DNA from: Heliocidaris tuberculata
Taxonomy: Eukaryota; Echinodermata; Echinoidea; Camarodonta; Echinometridae
DNA: 64,000 nucleotides
NCBI GenBank assembly: GCA_025618425.1
Contig: CM046846.1
Coordinates: 1,161,142-1,225,141 of the forward strand
Reading direction: 5' to 3'
Shown here: positions 42,632 through 55,639 of the stretch, piece after piece
Layout of the letters: the number at the start of each line of letters is the position of its first letter
Numbering within the stretch: the stretch's first letter is position 1
Program-made: the position numbers and the translations under genes
Notes under the pieces: model-generated
Told to the model about the DNA's origin: nothing
Databases searched by the model: none
What the model saw: the letters and a program-made list of their open reading frames with translations, nothing else

Positions 42632-42875
42632 GGTGGCGTAGCTACACGGGGTGAAGTACCCCCCCCCCCCCCACCCCCATCAATTGAAGAAAAAAGGAAG
42701 AGTAAAAACGAAAGGAAGAGGTGGATAGGAGACCAAGAAGATGATGAGACCCCTCCTATAATCCTCCCCTCATCAGTGGTCTTGTTAATTCAATTTAATG
42801 AGTAAGACCGATGTCTCTCTCCCCAGTGATGCAAGCCTACCCCCTCCCCATGGCTTTACGCACGCGACGCCACCG
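42632..42875. mobile_element. GTGGCGTAG-type poly-C MITE, copy 2
   Basis: GGTGGCGTAGCTACACGGGG plus C14 at left; CCATGGCTTTACGCACGCGA and CGCCACC at right. Related to 34604-34855. Confidence 0.65.
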
Positions 42876-44500
42876 TTGTCCATGAATTAATTAGTATTAT
42901 GAAGTATTGATAAATGCAACATTCGTTAATCCAAGGAAACAATTATCACTCGTACAACATGCGATTGCATTCTCAGAGGTTATGAGATTCTACAGGTCTT
43001 AATTCTTGGCATTTGGCCCACGTTCAGCTGCTGTGATTTACACATTCAAGATTAGTGAAATCGCGCTATACAGGTTATGCGTAATCTGGGTATGTGATTG
43101 TATCGGAGGGGGGGGGGGTGGTGCTCAAGTCTGACTTCAGCAGTTGAATTATCATTAAATTGTTTTAGAAATGTCTGAAGAAAAAAGTCGTTCGAAATAA
43201 ATGTTCAATTATCATAGAAAAGGGACGGGGTAATGTTAATTCTCAAGAAGAATTGTATTCGCATCGTTCTAAAAGTAACTCCAAAATCACAGATAACATC
43301 ATATCCAGGAGAATGATTTCAATGAAACTACCCATATTGCTGTCACTTATCATAAACCCTAATCTTGATTTTCAACATTTAAGCCTACATACAAATTTGA
43401 AAAGTTAGATCATTCTTTTAATGTATTGATTATATTGTAATAATAATATTGTGATCATGGTAATGACTGTACGCTTATGAGGAAGTCATTGTGTTTGATA
43501 TTTATCATAGCTACGTGATCTTAAAGCTTATGATTTGATTTTGGAGGCGAATTATTGGGAAAACATACTAATTTAAGATATAACGGAAATAAGCATTTCT
43601 ATCACATGTCGTATGGCTTGTAATCCAAGCCTAATAGAAAGCGAGTGAAATCACTTATTTTTTTCTTCATTTCCTAAAGTGAATGTGGTTAAAATAATTC
43701 TCATACAAACATCCGGTAAAATCAGGCAGGCTAATTTCTTGAACGGAAATTGGCATTAGAAATTGGCCTATTGCCTAGAACAAGTGATGTTTAATTTGAA
43801 AAAAGTAAAGTTACTGTTTAAGATAAAGTAGTGACAACAGATTAAAAGCCATTGTGATTATAACTGAATAGAAAGATTAAATGAAACTGGGAACGTTGAA
43901 ATGAAATCATTTTTTTAAAAAAAGGATAAATGGATACAAAGTGAATTGCTTCACAGTTTCACATCTTTCACATATTTACATGCCACTATCTTACAAAAGA
44001 TGATTTTTACATTGCATAGTCACTAGCGTTTTAATTTAGTGAATGGAGTGAATCGAAATTGAATTGAATTCACCAAAGACTGAGACCGCCCAAAAAAAAA
44101 ACTATCAAAAAGTGGCATTTCGTTGTCAAGCGTACTTCAAACAACAACAAGATTAAAAGACAACTTGAATAAATATTTCGAACATATTTGAAATTAGCGG
44201 ACATTGAAAGATCAAGTTTAATTAGTTATTTCGAGTAATCAATAAAATCTTTGTCGGTCTCACGGGTCTACAAATCATATTCTTCTGGACCGTCCAAGGT
44301 TGACTGATCATTTTATTTGGCTCTGTTCCTAAAATCCTTGCTATGAATACGACTTTATGTTTAGATTTCTCGCTAAACTGGAACGTGTGACAAAGTAATC
44401 AGCTATTAAGTTAGAGATAGCTGCGGAATTGAAAAAAAAAAATTTGCGCTCCTTTGGATGGTGTATATAATTGTCAAAAAATATCAGACGATTCTCAGAC
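42876..44500. other. Intergenic sequence, nothing recognised
   Basis: AT-rich with a G11 run near 43108. No supported gene, RNA or repeat. Confidence 0.5.
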
Positions 44501-44502
44501 CG

Positions 44503-44713
44503 TCTTTTTTTTTTTCTTTTTTTTTAACACACATGCACACGCTGGTATCAATATGCCTATAGCACTTCATTTATTTGATGTACGATAAAAGAACAATGTA
44601 GATAAAATGCCTTGCTCAAGGGCATAAGTGCCGTGCCGGGGATGGAACGCCCGATCCTTGCATCTCCAGTCATGCGGACATGCGCCTTAAACCACTGGAC
44701 CACGGCACCTCCT
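44503..44713 (-). mobile_element. tRNA-derived SINE with poly(A), copy 2
   Basis: Almost identical to 15812-16017: ACACACATGCACACGCTGGT, CTATAGCACTTCATTTATTT, AGTGCCGTGCCGGGGAT, and GACCACGGCACCTCCT at the right (its 5' end). The poly(A) is the T-rich 44503-44525. It differs by an extra GCGGACAT in the tRNA part. Confidence 0.87.
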
Positions 44714-45019
44714 CTTGTGATATCGATCGAAATATTATCGATCGCTAGTAGCCATGGTAACAAGATATACTGTTTCCTCTGCTGATTCTTACCGGTCGAC
44801 TGAGACTTGAACATAAAGATGATCTGAGAAAAAAATTGGGTCATGTTTATTCAGATTGCTACCAGGTAGCAGTTCTTCCCACTGTTCAAACTCGGTGAGA
44901 CTGGATATATTTTTAGACAAAATACATATAGAAACGCCAATGGAACGGCGGCCGGTTTGGGATTCAATATTCTGTATAAGCTGATTTTGAATATCTGATA
45001 ATAATGAGATTATATAATC

Positions 45020-45322
45020 AGTGGCGGATTTGGGGGGGGGGGCACAACTGGGCCCTGTTTAATAAAACTTGTCGTCAGTGACAAGTTCCAATAACTGTTA
45101 TAAGCTACTGAAATCCTTGTATCTAATTGGCTGAGAGCAAAATTGTCGGTAAAAAAAAGACAAGACACTTGATGAAACGCCCCCCTGGACCGTGACCAAT
45201 TTCAACCCACTTGGCATACTATAACAGCATAACCCAAATTTCTGCCCTGTAGTGATTTTGATTTTTTTTTTAAAGGAATCATCACCCCCCCCCCCCCTTG
45301 ACAAAATCCCTGATCCGCCCCT
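45020..45322. mobile_element. GGCGGATT-type MITE with a nested GGGCCC-type MITE
   Basis: AGTGGCGGATTTGGGGGGGG at left; CCCTGATCCGCCCC at right after a C14 run. A copy of the GGGCCC MITE (45050-45186) with core AGCTACTGAAATCCTTGTAT is inserted between. Confidence 0.75.
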
Positions 45323-48300
45323 TTTATTCATCGTACAGTTTTGTTTGAAAGGGGTATTCATCTGCTTAATTTAAATGAGTAAATCAAGTCATTTATATAG
45401 ACCTACTCTCTCTCTCTCCCACTTTGAAAGACAAAAAAAAAGAAGAGATGAAGAATGAATTTTTGACGAATTTTATGAAGTTTCCCTTGTTAAATTGATG
45501 TCAACTGAAGTTGAATAATTCTTCCCTATACGATCTTCTTTCCTTTCTTCTTTTTTCAATTTTGAATACTCCGTTTACTAACTATTAAACATAAATCAAT
45601 ATTCTGACGTTTAATTATAAATTAACTGTTATCTAGTTTTAAGGGGCTTTAAGGGATAACCCGAAAGGTATAAAGATGAAATAGTTCCACTAACTAGGGA
45701 TGGATCACAATGTGTTAGCCTTCCAATCATAATTTTGTCATGAATGTTTGTAATCAAGAGTGCCCAACGCACTTCAGGTGAAACGATTATGAAGTAAGTT
45801 GGGCATAATGATTTATCGGCGTTGTTTTTGTAAAGCATCACGTCAATATTTGTCATAACGGTTGATTATCATCCATCATCCTCTCCTTTTGCTGTGATAC
45901 CAGCATGTTATCATAGACTGGTGTCATAACACATGGATGGAATGCAGATTACATATAGGTTGCGGTCATGTATATATAGACAACTCATTATTATGATGAG
46001 TTATAGGCCTTTTCGTTACCATGTGTGCATGTACGGTACATCTATTAAGCCCTGATTCCAGTGAGTTGTCACTATTTCTTGCTTATACAGTGAATACACA
46101 AACAAGAATATTGTACGAAAATGGCCTTTCTTTCCATACAAAATGAGTGTCAGCTGTAGTGTAAATTAGTTCTAAGAAATATAATCATACCGTGCTAGTC
46201 TGAAATAGATACTGAATTCATATATTGAATTTTACACATCCTAGACAGGTGGTAACCTTTGCAGATTCCACGAAATAGTCTATTGGATTAATTTTTCATT
46301 TGTAGTAAGATGAACTGAGTTAATTTGAGAGTAATTTTGATTGTTTCTCTTTGAAATACACTGAGTACACTATACTTGGTGCCTACATCCTTTGACAAGG
46401 TGTATTCTTAAATGGATAACCTGGCAAATGTTGGGGTAATTGTGGGGTAGAATATCCTCGTAAAATAAAATCATACTATACATCTTTACGGATCAGCAGC
46501 GACAAAAAATAAATACACTTGCACGATACTGCTCTATCATGCAATACTCTGTATTTGTCTATTTGGACATGAAAAGATAACCCTCTTTGTAAGAGCAGTC
46601 CAGTCTATATAACTTGATAACTTCTTGGCAAAATGAAGATAAAAATGCTCAAAATTTGATTTTTTTTTTTTCACTTTTGTTTTTGTTCAAAAAGAGTGGA
46701 TGTTTATCAATGCCTATATTTGTGTGACAGGTGGTAGTAATGGAGGGGTAACAGCATGATTCTTAAACCCATATCTAGACCGATTTAATAATAGAAATTA
46801 ATAAAGAGATAACACGCTGCGGTCCTAGTGTTCATTTGCGTTGAAACACAGCGAATTCAAGGTTTTCTCGCAGGAAGATTGTTTAGTCCCACATGGTCCC
46901 GTATCGTGTTGGTTAAAGTGTATTGATTAATCAAGACCCTGATTATATTAGTTAGTTTATCACATTCCACAAATGATTTGATACTTAAACGAAGAGTAAC
47001 TTTTCTCATGATACCTATTAAGAGAACGAATTAAGTGAAACTGTAGGAATTATTCTGAAGCATCTCAATTATCACATCATTGATTGGTGTATCCAGCATT
47101 CGACGTAAGCCCATCCCAACCGTCCCTCGTTTAAGGCCCATGATAAAAAATCAGTATAAAGGATATCCACTTCTTGTGGCAAAGCCCAGGTAGTTTCAAT
47201 TCAACCCCCCCCCCCCCCCCCCCCGTTTATCAGTGTCTGAATATGCCACTACTATGTGCGATATTTTTTTTCATGGTACTATATATTGTATAGTTGTCAC
47301 CACGGATTCTACGAAGCCATAACGATGTGTGTTATAATAAACGTCCCCCCCCCCCTTTTTTTTTTTCTTTTAAACCAAACATGTATGCGTAGTTTTTTTC
47401 TGGAGATGAAGAAGAGGTTTGTTTCATTACTGCTGTGTTCAAAGAGTTAGATACCTGGTAAATATTTTTATCTGAGTATTGTAATCGCTATTGCTTTTTG
47501 AATGTTTAGTTTTCAAAAGTTTCAAAAGTTTTCTTGATTTCCAAAATCATGTATATCTTTTACAATTTTTTAAAACAGTACATATCAAAGTTAAGAACAG
47601 TAACATATTGTATCAATTAATACGTTAGTAAAACAGATCAAAATGGACTTAGTTATGCTTTACACTTTTCAGCTCTACGTATAAATCCAAATGTCAATTG
47701 ATGTAGTTATTTCTTTTGTATGAAATCCAAACTTTGGTTGCAATAAATTCATGAATGAATTTTAAAAAGTGATCATAAGTATATGGTGTTTGTGGTTTTT
47801 TTTTAGCAGGGGCACGTTGAAAGATAGTAATTTAACCTATAAGACAAATGATCGAACACTGTTTTTCTTCAAACGTCAACTTATATGTCGAAGTATGTTG
47901 TCTGGATTCAATGCACGATTTTGAGGCAACCGCCTGTATATTTGAACCTTCTGACTGCACCATTAATAACTCCTCTGGTTACTAGAGAGTATCCCATGAG
48001 TGTCCTGTACGCACAACATGTGTCGCCAGGGGCGTCAAGTCATTTTCTTGATGGGAGGGGGCGGACACATTGTTCAATCCCGCTTGAGGATTTTGCGGTA
48101 GGATGAGGTGATGGAGTGTGAACGCACTGTCAGAAAGATGCATGATAAAATGTACATCACTAACGTCATGTAGAGATCAATCACTGAATTATACAATGGC
48201 CTGGATTTAAAAAGAAAAACAATAGACGCGTACAATAAGCTGAAACGTTTATTTTCATCTTCCGTCCGTTCAGTAATTTCTACTGTTATCACAAAGAGCT

Positions 48301-48510
48301 AAGTAGACTCGTATATAACAATGACGTATTCATTCCATACTGGATTATCATGGTTATTGTTGGGGAGAGGGGAACAGAGTTTTCAGAGATATTTTTTCTT
48401 ACACAATTAATAATTCAACTACATGTACATTCATGCACTACCGTCTCAAAATGTTGAGTAGTACCCTTATGGTGCACAAGTGTTCTCAAACGCATTTAAA
48501 TACGAGTACC
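45323..48510. other. Intergenic sequence with C runs only
   Basis: C20 at 47205-47224 and C11 at 47345-47355. No coding or repeat structure recognised over 3 kb. Confidence 0.5.
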
Positions 48511-48516
48511 ATAAAA

Positions 48517-48800
48517 AGGGTGCGCCGTGCTAGAGCGGTTCATTCACCTGACTCTCAATAAACAAAATTAAGGGTTCGCACCTCAGTCCGATGAGTATAT
48601 CTATAGCCAATACATGTTATCGTCAGTTGTGTCTCTCCCACTTGCCCATGGTCTCTCCACTGACCCGGTGTGATTTGTTGGAATGCATTGTGCGCAGATA
48701 ACGGTTGCCGTATGACTAAATCTAGGGTGATAATATCCAAACCTCTTTGGAAGCGCATAGGAACGTTATATCATAATGCGATATGCGCTCTACCAAAAAT
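48517..48800 (+). mobile_element. Probable tRNA-derived SINE, diverged
   Basis: GTGCGCCGTGCTAGAGCGGT (A-box-like) and AGGGTTCGCACCTC (B box) about 45 bp apart. A body with CTTTGGAAGCGCATAGGAAC and ATGCGATATGCGCT resembles the 3' body of the SINE at 62262. Confidence 0.55.
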
Positions 48801-49039
48801 GTATTCGTATCATTAAGATGTTGCTGTTCGGACAATATAAGGGTTCGGAGTTGAATTGAATGTGTACCTTGAAGGTTTTTAACTTCGCCCAGAATGTCAT
48901 ATTCTATGTCTTCAAGGCGTATCAAGTAAAGATCACATTATTGCAGCCCCAGGTGACAGGTGAAATAATTACCAAGTAATACTGTTCTCATCAAGATATT
49001 ACACCTGGGACGTCTGATGCACCCATATTGATATCTCTC

Positions 49040-49758
49040 TACACTGTAAAAAAAAATGCGACATGTGACATGTTTATTTCTGTGACAGATTTAAAACACT
49101 GCGACGTGTTTATATATTGTTAGGGTTTAAGAGCTAAACACATGTGTTTAAGAGCTAAACACATGTGCCTATTTTTTTCATCTTTCAGCACGCCTTAGGT
49201 GTTTACTAGATAAAAATGTTTACCTTTTAAATGGTTCCAATGTATAGGCTAAACACCAAATGTTTACACCTTAATCATTTAGTGTTTACACCTGTTTAAA
49301 TACTAAACAGTGTGTGTGATTATGGTGTAAACACCACGTGTTTATATATTGTAGCTAAGTTAAGAGCTAAACACATTCTGTGCTTATTTTCATCACGCCT
49401 AGGTGTTTATTAGATAAACATGCTTATACCTTTTAAATGGTTCTAATGTATAGGCTAAACGCCAAATGTTTACACCATAATCACACACACTGTTTAGTAT
49501 TTAAACAGCTGTAAACACCAAATGATTATTTTGTAAACATTTGGTGTTTAGCCTATACATTAGAACCATTTAAAAGGTAAACATGTTCATCTAGTAAACA
49601 CCTAAGGCGTGCTGAAAGATGAAAAAAATAGGCACATGTGTTTAGCTCTTAAACACATGGGTTTAGCTCTTAAACCCGTACAATATATAAACACGTCGCA
49701 GTGTTTTAAATCTGTCACAGAAAAGTGTTTAGAAACTAAACAAATTTTTTACAGTGTA
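49040..49758. mobile_element. 719-bp foldback with TA-CACTGTAAAAAA ends and GTGTTTA arrays
   Basis: TA-CACTGTAAAAAAA at left and TTTTTTTACAGTG-TA at right. Arms of about 250 bp are inverse (CGACGTGTTTATATATTG, AGAGCTAAACACATGTG, CACGCCTTAGGTGTTTACTA). The left half also holds a direct tandem copy (49340-49500). The family ends match 41155-41576, but the interiors differ. Confidence 0.85.
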
Positions 49759-49767
49759 GATAGTACG

Positions 49768-49925
49768 GGCGGATCTAAGGGGTTACTGGGGTCCGGACCC
49801 TCCCCCCCCCCCTTTATTTTTTCTTTGTTGCTTGTCATAACTTTCATAACTTTTCAATATACAAAGTAATAAATGAGCAAAAATAATGTACATGTATTTC
49901 TAACAAAAAATATGACACAATATCA
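49768..49925 (-). mobile_element. GGCGGATCTAAG element end joined to a 78-bp LINE-B tail
   Basis: GGGCGGATCTAAGGGG...ACCCTCCCCCCCCCC is one end of the poly-C MITE family. 49848-49925 repeats the LINE copy B tail (TTTTCAATATACAAAGTAAT and TAAATGAGCAAAAATAATGT), in the same minus orientation. Confidence 0.65.
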
Positions 49926-50262
49926 AGGTAAAGGTAGACCCTATACTACATGGTGTGTCCTTGTGAGTATACTCAGTACTGTTAATAGTATAGGACAACC
50001 CTAGAGTGTACCATTATTGAAAAATCTCGTTATCGTCATCGTTATCGGACATAATGTGACCAGCCCTTAATTCATATTTTGCTGTGTTTTGATGTCCAAA
50101 AACTATATAAATACGCTTTAAGCAATGAACAAAATACCGATGTTTTTTTAATTCGTGCGAGTGACAGAAAATTGTTGGTGGAACAAAACAAAAAGAATCA
50201 AGATTGAGTAAGATAGCATCTCTGTCACTTTGTTCTACTCCTTCATCTATGTCTCCCTCTCG

Positions 50263-50600
50263 CTCTCAAGGTTCAAGGTTCAAGGTTCAAGGTTCGCTTT
50301 ATTTTCATATTTCATATTTCACATTTCATTTTTTAAAATACATATTGTCAGTTTTGTTTACAAGAAATAATATTGATAAGAAGAATACAGGGTATTTTCA
50401 GTGTAAACATAGTTACATAAAGTATATTACATCCCTTTGGTTTACTTATCGTTATTTGTAAAATAATGACTAACAAAATTGGAAATAAGGATATGAAGGA
50501 GCCTAAGGTAAAAGCAAAGCTTGTTGGTTGTAGGCTGCAGAGAGTAATACAATATAATTCTTACAAAGTTGTGAGAATAAACAGCAAACAGTTGAAGAAA
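50263..50600 (-). mobile_element. LINE 3' end, copy C, with 8-bp tail repeats
   Basis: The tail on the minus strand is (CCTTGAAC)n, seen as AAGGTTCAAGGTTCAAGGTT at 50267-50295. The 3' UTR includes the hairpin AGCCTA (50500-50505)/TAGGCT (50531-50536) with loop AAAAGCAAAGCTTG. Tandem tail units are typical of CR1/L2-type LINEs. No ORF kept. Confidence 0.7.
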
Positions 50601-50666
50601 AGTTTAAATAAAACAAGTATAATGTGCGTCGAATGTGGATGAATAATCAGCGAAGAATATTTAAAT

Positions 50667-50708
<42 letters not shown>

Positions 50709-50935
50709 CGTTTCTTCTCCTCCTTCATCTCTTTTTTTTTCTCTCTCTCTCCCTCTCTCAATCCATATTACTTTTTTCCCCCTTCATTTTTATCACGTGA
50801 CCTACATTGCTCCCCGTTTCTAGTAATAATATCCATTGATTGAAGGTTATTTTTCCCCCGCTTCCGCCATTTCCTTCTCTTCATCTCTCCAATCCCCCCT
50901 CTCTCTCTCTCTCTTTCTCTCCTCTCCCTTTCTCT
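50667..50935. repeat. (CT)n tracts
   Basis: CT dinucleotides at 50669-50705 and 50899-50930, with pyrimidine-rich sequence between. ORFs on both strands are artefacts. Confidence 0.93.
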
Positions 50936-51537
50936 TTCTTACACATGACTGTATATCGCAATAACAGAGAGAGCAATTTCATTGTTCCATTGCATGTTTT
51001 TATCTTCTCTTCTTCCATTTCAAAGGCGATCATGAGATTTTGATTGGTTTTTGTTTTCCCCATTCCACATATAAGAACCATCCGATATTACTCTCTGCTC
51101 CTTTACTCTTCAACTTATAAGGGGTAAAGTGCATCTAACAAAAAGGTCAGAACACTTTTGAATAGTTTGGAATCCACAATATTCTACCTCACTTGGCTTG
51201 TTTTAAATTGAATTCCAGGTGGCAGATAAGCGTAGTATTCCTATAACGGTGTCAAGGAACATTGAAAATTTGTCTCAATTACGTCGTAGTCGATTTCAAA
51301 CGAGCATGGATTTCCTTTAAGTTCCTGGAAATTGGTGAAAAGTTAGTATGTTAAAAAGGTTCTAAATTAATTGTGGATCGAGGTATGGACGTTTAAGACG
51401 ACAGAAAGAGATTGTGTGATGGAAGTACGGTTCGATCCGGAAGATGGATTTGACGAATTGGGCCATCAATTTCGAGATTAATATGCAATTGATATGACTT
51501 TACATGCAGATATATGTGCTGTTTTTCCCGGTTGGAA

Positions 51538-51539
<2 letters not shown>

Positions 51540-51570
<31 letters not shown>
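51540..51570. repeat. (GT)n microsatellite
   Basis: About 15 GT units. The surrounding 50936-52020 is otherwise featureless. Confidence 0.93.
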
Positions 51571-51574
<4 letters not shown>

Positions 51575-52026
51575 GGGGTGTTTGTGTTAGTAGATAAGGA
51601 AACTTATACAAGTATATACCCACGGATACAAAGGGAATTTAAATTGCATCAAAGAAATAACCTCTTCACTTTTCAAAAGATCCCTCGAAACATATTTCTT
51701 TCCCCATGCAGTAATCTAATGTTCTAATGTGATCCCGTATAGTTTTTGAGTCTGTCTTTTTTGCTGTTGCTGTTGTCTTTTCTCTTCAAATCGGTAATTT
51801 GTAAGCGCTAGGGTACTTTCTGTTTTTAGCGCCCCCATATGAATATTCGATATCATCATTACTATTCAATTTGATGGTGGCTTCTTGTAGCGCGGGTATC
51901 CGCTTCTGCTGCGAGCTCACGGCGCTTGCACTAAAAATGTCTAAATTTAACGTTCTTAGTCAGTGCGTTTATTAAGAAAAGTTGATTTTAGATTATTCTC
52001 TTCTCATCATCATCTTCAGTTTAGGG

Positions 52027-52490
52027 TAATCAAAGAGAGAGGGGGGGGGGACAGAGAAACATTGAACAGGAGAGGAGAGAGAGAGAGAGAGAGAGACAGA
52101 GATAGAATGCATTAATGATGACATTGAATGAATAAAATCTTGAAGATTATGCCGATAAGAGAGAATCCAAGCAATATGAAAATGCACTCCAAAAAAAGAA
52201 GAAGAAAAGTTGGGTATTTATTTTAGCCAATATTGGGTCAAATTTCTTCATATTAGGTAAGATTTTACCCAAGAAATATGCATGATCACTTTCGGGCCTA
52301 TTGGTTTCAAAAGAAGATTGGGAGAGGGGAACACAAAGAAAAACTGAATTGGAGAGAGGAAGGAAGAGAGAGGGAGGAAAGAGAGAGTGAGAGAAAGAAA
52401 GAAAGAAGGTGATTGAAGGCATGAATGATGATATTGAATGATGAAATGGTGAAGATGCGAAGAAAAGCAATATGAAAATATTTGGGCTTA
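52027..52490. repeat. Tandem duplication (~290 bp) with GA-rich core
   Basis: GAGAGAG...GATGACATTGAATGA, AAGCAATATGAAAATG (52027-52190) is echoed by GAGAGAG...GATGATATTGAATGA, AAGCAATATGAAAATA (52316-52480). The whole copy is diverged. Confidence 0.65.
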
Positions 52491-52914
52491 TTGGTTCAAT
52501 TAAGTAATTTAGAATCATCGTTAACATGCAGAGTCCATCAAAGTAATTAATGGCTAGTGGCAAATGTGCATCAAAGAATACAACACATAATCTAATGTAA
52601 CGGACTGATTGCATATTGGCTTGTGGGCGGTGGGGCGCATGTGTATAAAATTGCTTTAAATTATTGATAGGTTCGTGACTTCTTTGATGGTGTACCGTGA
52701 CAGAACCGGGTCATCATCAAAAGGTCTCTGAGAATACCCGATGAAAACTCATGCTTTTGTTTCTCAAAAGTCAGGTAGAGGTTCCTTGGAAATGTATAAA
52801 TGGAATGTCACACCATAGAAAATTTGGAACGTGGAGCTTTTGTGTGGTCTGTTTGAGAATCCACCGTGTATTTGACAAATGATGTTGCATATCAAAAGAA
52901 ATGGAAAACCGTAG

Positions 52915-53205
52915 GGAAATTGAGAGAAAGAAGGAGAAAAGAAGGAGAAAGAGTGAGAGGGAGAGAAAAGAAGGAGAGCGGAGATATAGAGGGTAAGGGA
53001 GTGAAGAGGAAAGGAGACGAGGGAAGGGAGAGGGAGAAAGAGAGAGGGGGGGGGTGGGGTGGAGGAGAAGAGAGAGAGCGAGAGGAAGGAGAAGGAGGTG
53101 GACGTAGAGGCAGAAGTAGAGAGAGGGGGGGGGCGGGGAGGGATGCGGATGAAAGACAGAGAGAGAAAGACAGAGAGTGAGTATGATGAGAGAGAGGGTT
53201 ATAGT
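52915..53205. repeat. Purine-rich (GAGAG/GGGG) tract
   Basis: About 290 bp almost entirely A and G on the plus strand. The 104- and 149-codon ORFs over it are compositional. Confidence 0.95.
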
Positions 53206-53229
53206 TAGATCTGTTAACAAAGTTTTAGG

Positions 53230-54540
53230 GACGGAATTTTCAAAAGCGCAATTTTTTGCCTGTGAGTCATATGTATTAAAAGTAGTGATTTTAGATAGGG
53301 TGCCATTAAATCGCTGAATGGCACCCTATTTAAAAATGCTAATTTATGCAAAAAACACAAATTCAGTGGTTTGCCTCGAAGTATATAAACTAGTTTCTTA
53401 ATTTTTCATATCCAGGTGAATCTGATGAAATCATCAAATTCATTTTGCATTATCTTAATGTTAATTCATGCTAATTTATGCATAAAACACATATTCTATA
53501 ATATACTCACGAAATAAATGTGGAATGGCTTCATATTCTACCACACAGACTAGATCGATCAGTTACGTTAAAATAACATTAAAAATTGCAATAATATTGT
53601 AATGTTTATTGATTTCAATGGTAACTTAATTGATTCATATTTATGCACAATGCAGATTTCCAATGACATATCAAAAAATGGCTATACAAGCACCTCAACT
53701 TTGTAACGTATTGGTGAATAAAGTCAGGTTAATGAAATGGATATGTTAGGTGTGATATTCTGAGTATATTCCTTGACTTTTAAAATTGTTTTATTGTAAT
53801 TTATGCATATTAATGTATAAAACATAATTTCAATGGTATATCAATAACCGACTATACCATCACTTTCAATTTGATACTCAATGGTAAACAAGGTCAGGTA
53901 AATGAAAAGACAACGTTAAACAGCAATTTTCATAGTATATTTCTAGATTTTAATGCAAATATTGTACATAATATTATTGAAGAGCTGAAGCTCTTAATTG
54001 CGTACAATATGAAAGGCATTAACTCTTTGGATATACATGTAAGTCCATAATTTGCATAAATTTGGGAAATTTCGCATGAAGATATGAGTTATTTTGATGG
54101 GACCTGTGGGAAAAAATTAATTTGTAGGCACAACAAATACATATGGAAAGTTAGGTACATTTTCAAGCACTTTGATTTTTACCTTTTCTATTATAGTACA
54201 ATAATAGGAATGAATTAGCATAATTTTGCATGAAGATGAGATTTAATTCGATGGGTCCCGTGGAAAAAAAATAAAGCTATTGCCACAAGAAATACATATA
54301 CATGTAGAAAGTTTGGAACATTTTTAAGCCATTGATATTTACCTTGTCAATGGACTTACTAATTTAATGCATGTAAATCGCCTAAATTAGCATAATTTTG
54401 CATGGAGATGTGGTTTGATTCGATGGGCCCTGTGGGGATAAAAATGAAGCTATTGTCCCAACAAGTACATCTGCAAAGTTTGGTGCTTTTGTTAAACTCT
54501 GTCCTTAAAACGCAAAAATATGGGCTTAACAGAACTGACT
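53230..54540. repeat. Degenerate tandem repeats with ~155-170-bp periods
   Basis: AATTTATGCATAAAACACAT-like words near 53339, 53472, 53637 and 53799, then a second set with TTTTGCATGAAGATGAG, GATGGGTCCCGTGG, AGAAATACATAT.CA..TAGAAAGTTTGG near 54074, 54228 and 54400. The two sets may be one diverged satellite. Confidence 0.65.
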
Positions 54541-55239
54541 ACTAGAGCGGAGGGTAGATGTCTAAAGTAAAATAATAAGAACGTGATCATTCTATATAAT
54601 AATAATGGAATATCAGAGGGCAGTTGTTAGCTTGTTGGCGTCTGGTGCAGAGGGTTTGAAGAACGGTATACAGTCCTTATCGTTTGATGATGATGCTGTA
54701 TTTTCATGGACAATTACGTCATCCCTCCCTCTCGAGCAGATTTCACACAACAAGAGAATCTGCCATATGAGAACCAAACTATGCATGTATGAAAAAGGAT
54801 CACGGTCTTTCTCGGACCTTTTCTTCAGTTCATAATCCTTTTTCTCCGAGTCCCACACGTCCTTATATCATAATGGATGTCAATTTGTGCGCAAAGCACA
54901 TATAGAGATCTAAATCTCAATTTCAAATCATTACCAAAAACTAATGAATAATTCAACGTTTTTTATCGGGATTTGATTCTCAAATGACACGATTTGCAGA
55001 CTCTATTACATCTGAACAGATAACTCCAAGACTCCTCCGATTTCTGTTGATGCCTGCTAGCTAGATATGACCACGCTAAAAACACGTATAATGGATAGAG
55101 TCTTGATTTATTATTGTTATTCATTCGTGAAGTAACCAGGCACGCCAATAAGGTTGTGCATGATTGCAGCTATTTCTTGGGGGTTTTTTTTTTTTCTTCT
55201 TCCTTCCTTCTCGTATCATACCGATGTTTCCATCTTGAT
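54541..55239. other. Intergenic sequence, nothing recognised
   Basis: Overlapping ORFs on both strands at 54605-54858 have no family resemblance that I can name and no splice context. Confidence 0.45.
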
Positions 55240-55510
55240 CCCTCAGTTACACCGCCAAACCGACTCCAGGGTCCCGGCCGCTTCATAAAACTTGTTATCA
55301 GTAACAATTGCCATATTTCAATGACAAATTTGAGCTCAGCCAATCAGGTGCAATGATTTCATTAGCTTATAACAATTATTGCAACTTGTTATTAATAACA
55401 AGTTTTATGAAACAGGGCCCAGACTGACACCAAACAGAACGATTCTTGGCCATATAGACGTAATGTAACTTTTTGGTTAGGTATGGTGTCGGTCTGGCGT
55501 CGGGTTAATT
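55240..55510. mobile_element. Reverse copy of the 124-bp array unit, split by a GGGCCC MITE
   Basis: ACACCGCCAAACCGACTCCA (left) and CGATTCTTGGCCATA... GGTGTCGGTCTGGCGTCGGG (right) are the reverse complement of the 30.1-30.8 kb unit. The GGGCCC-type MITE copy 5 (55269-55420) lies between, in inverted orientation relative to copies 1 and 2. Confidence 0.75.
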
Positions 55511-55639
55511 TCCATCAAGTTTCTGTTAGTTTATCTGTATTTCGTTGGTACAAACAACCCATCTTTTGCATGAATAATTTGGAATTGGTTTCTCTCGAAA
55601 TGCAATTCCCATCTGCTAAAGTCAAAATTAGCTTGAAGT

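Noticed and set aside
43168..43200. Second hammerhead candidate (CTGAAGA ... GAAA)
   Set aside because: Core words occur but stems I and III cannot form around them.
52771..53220. 149-codon minus ORF and 104-codon plus ORF
   Set aside because: Both are translations of a purine-rich tract and have no protein-like composition.
54605..54858. Overlapping 76- and 81-codon ORFs on opposite strands
   Set aside because: No family resemblance or splice sites; length is within chance for this composition.
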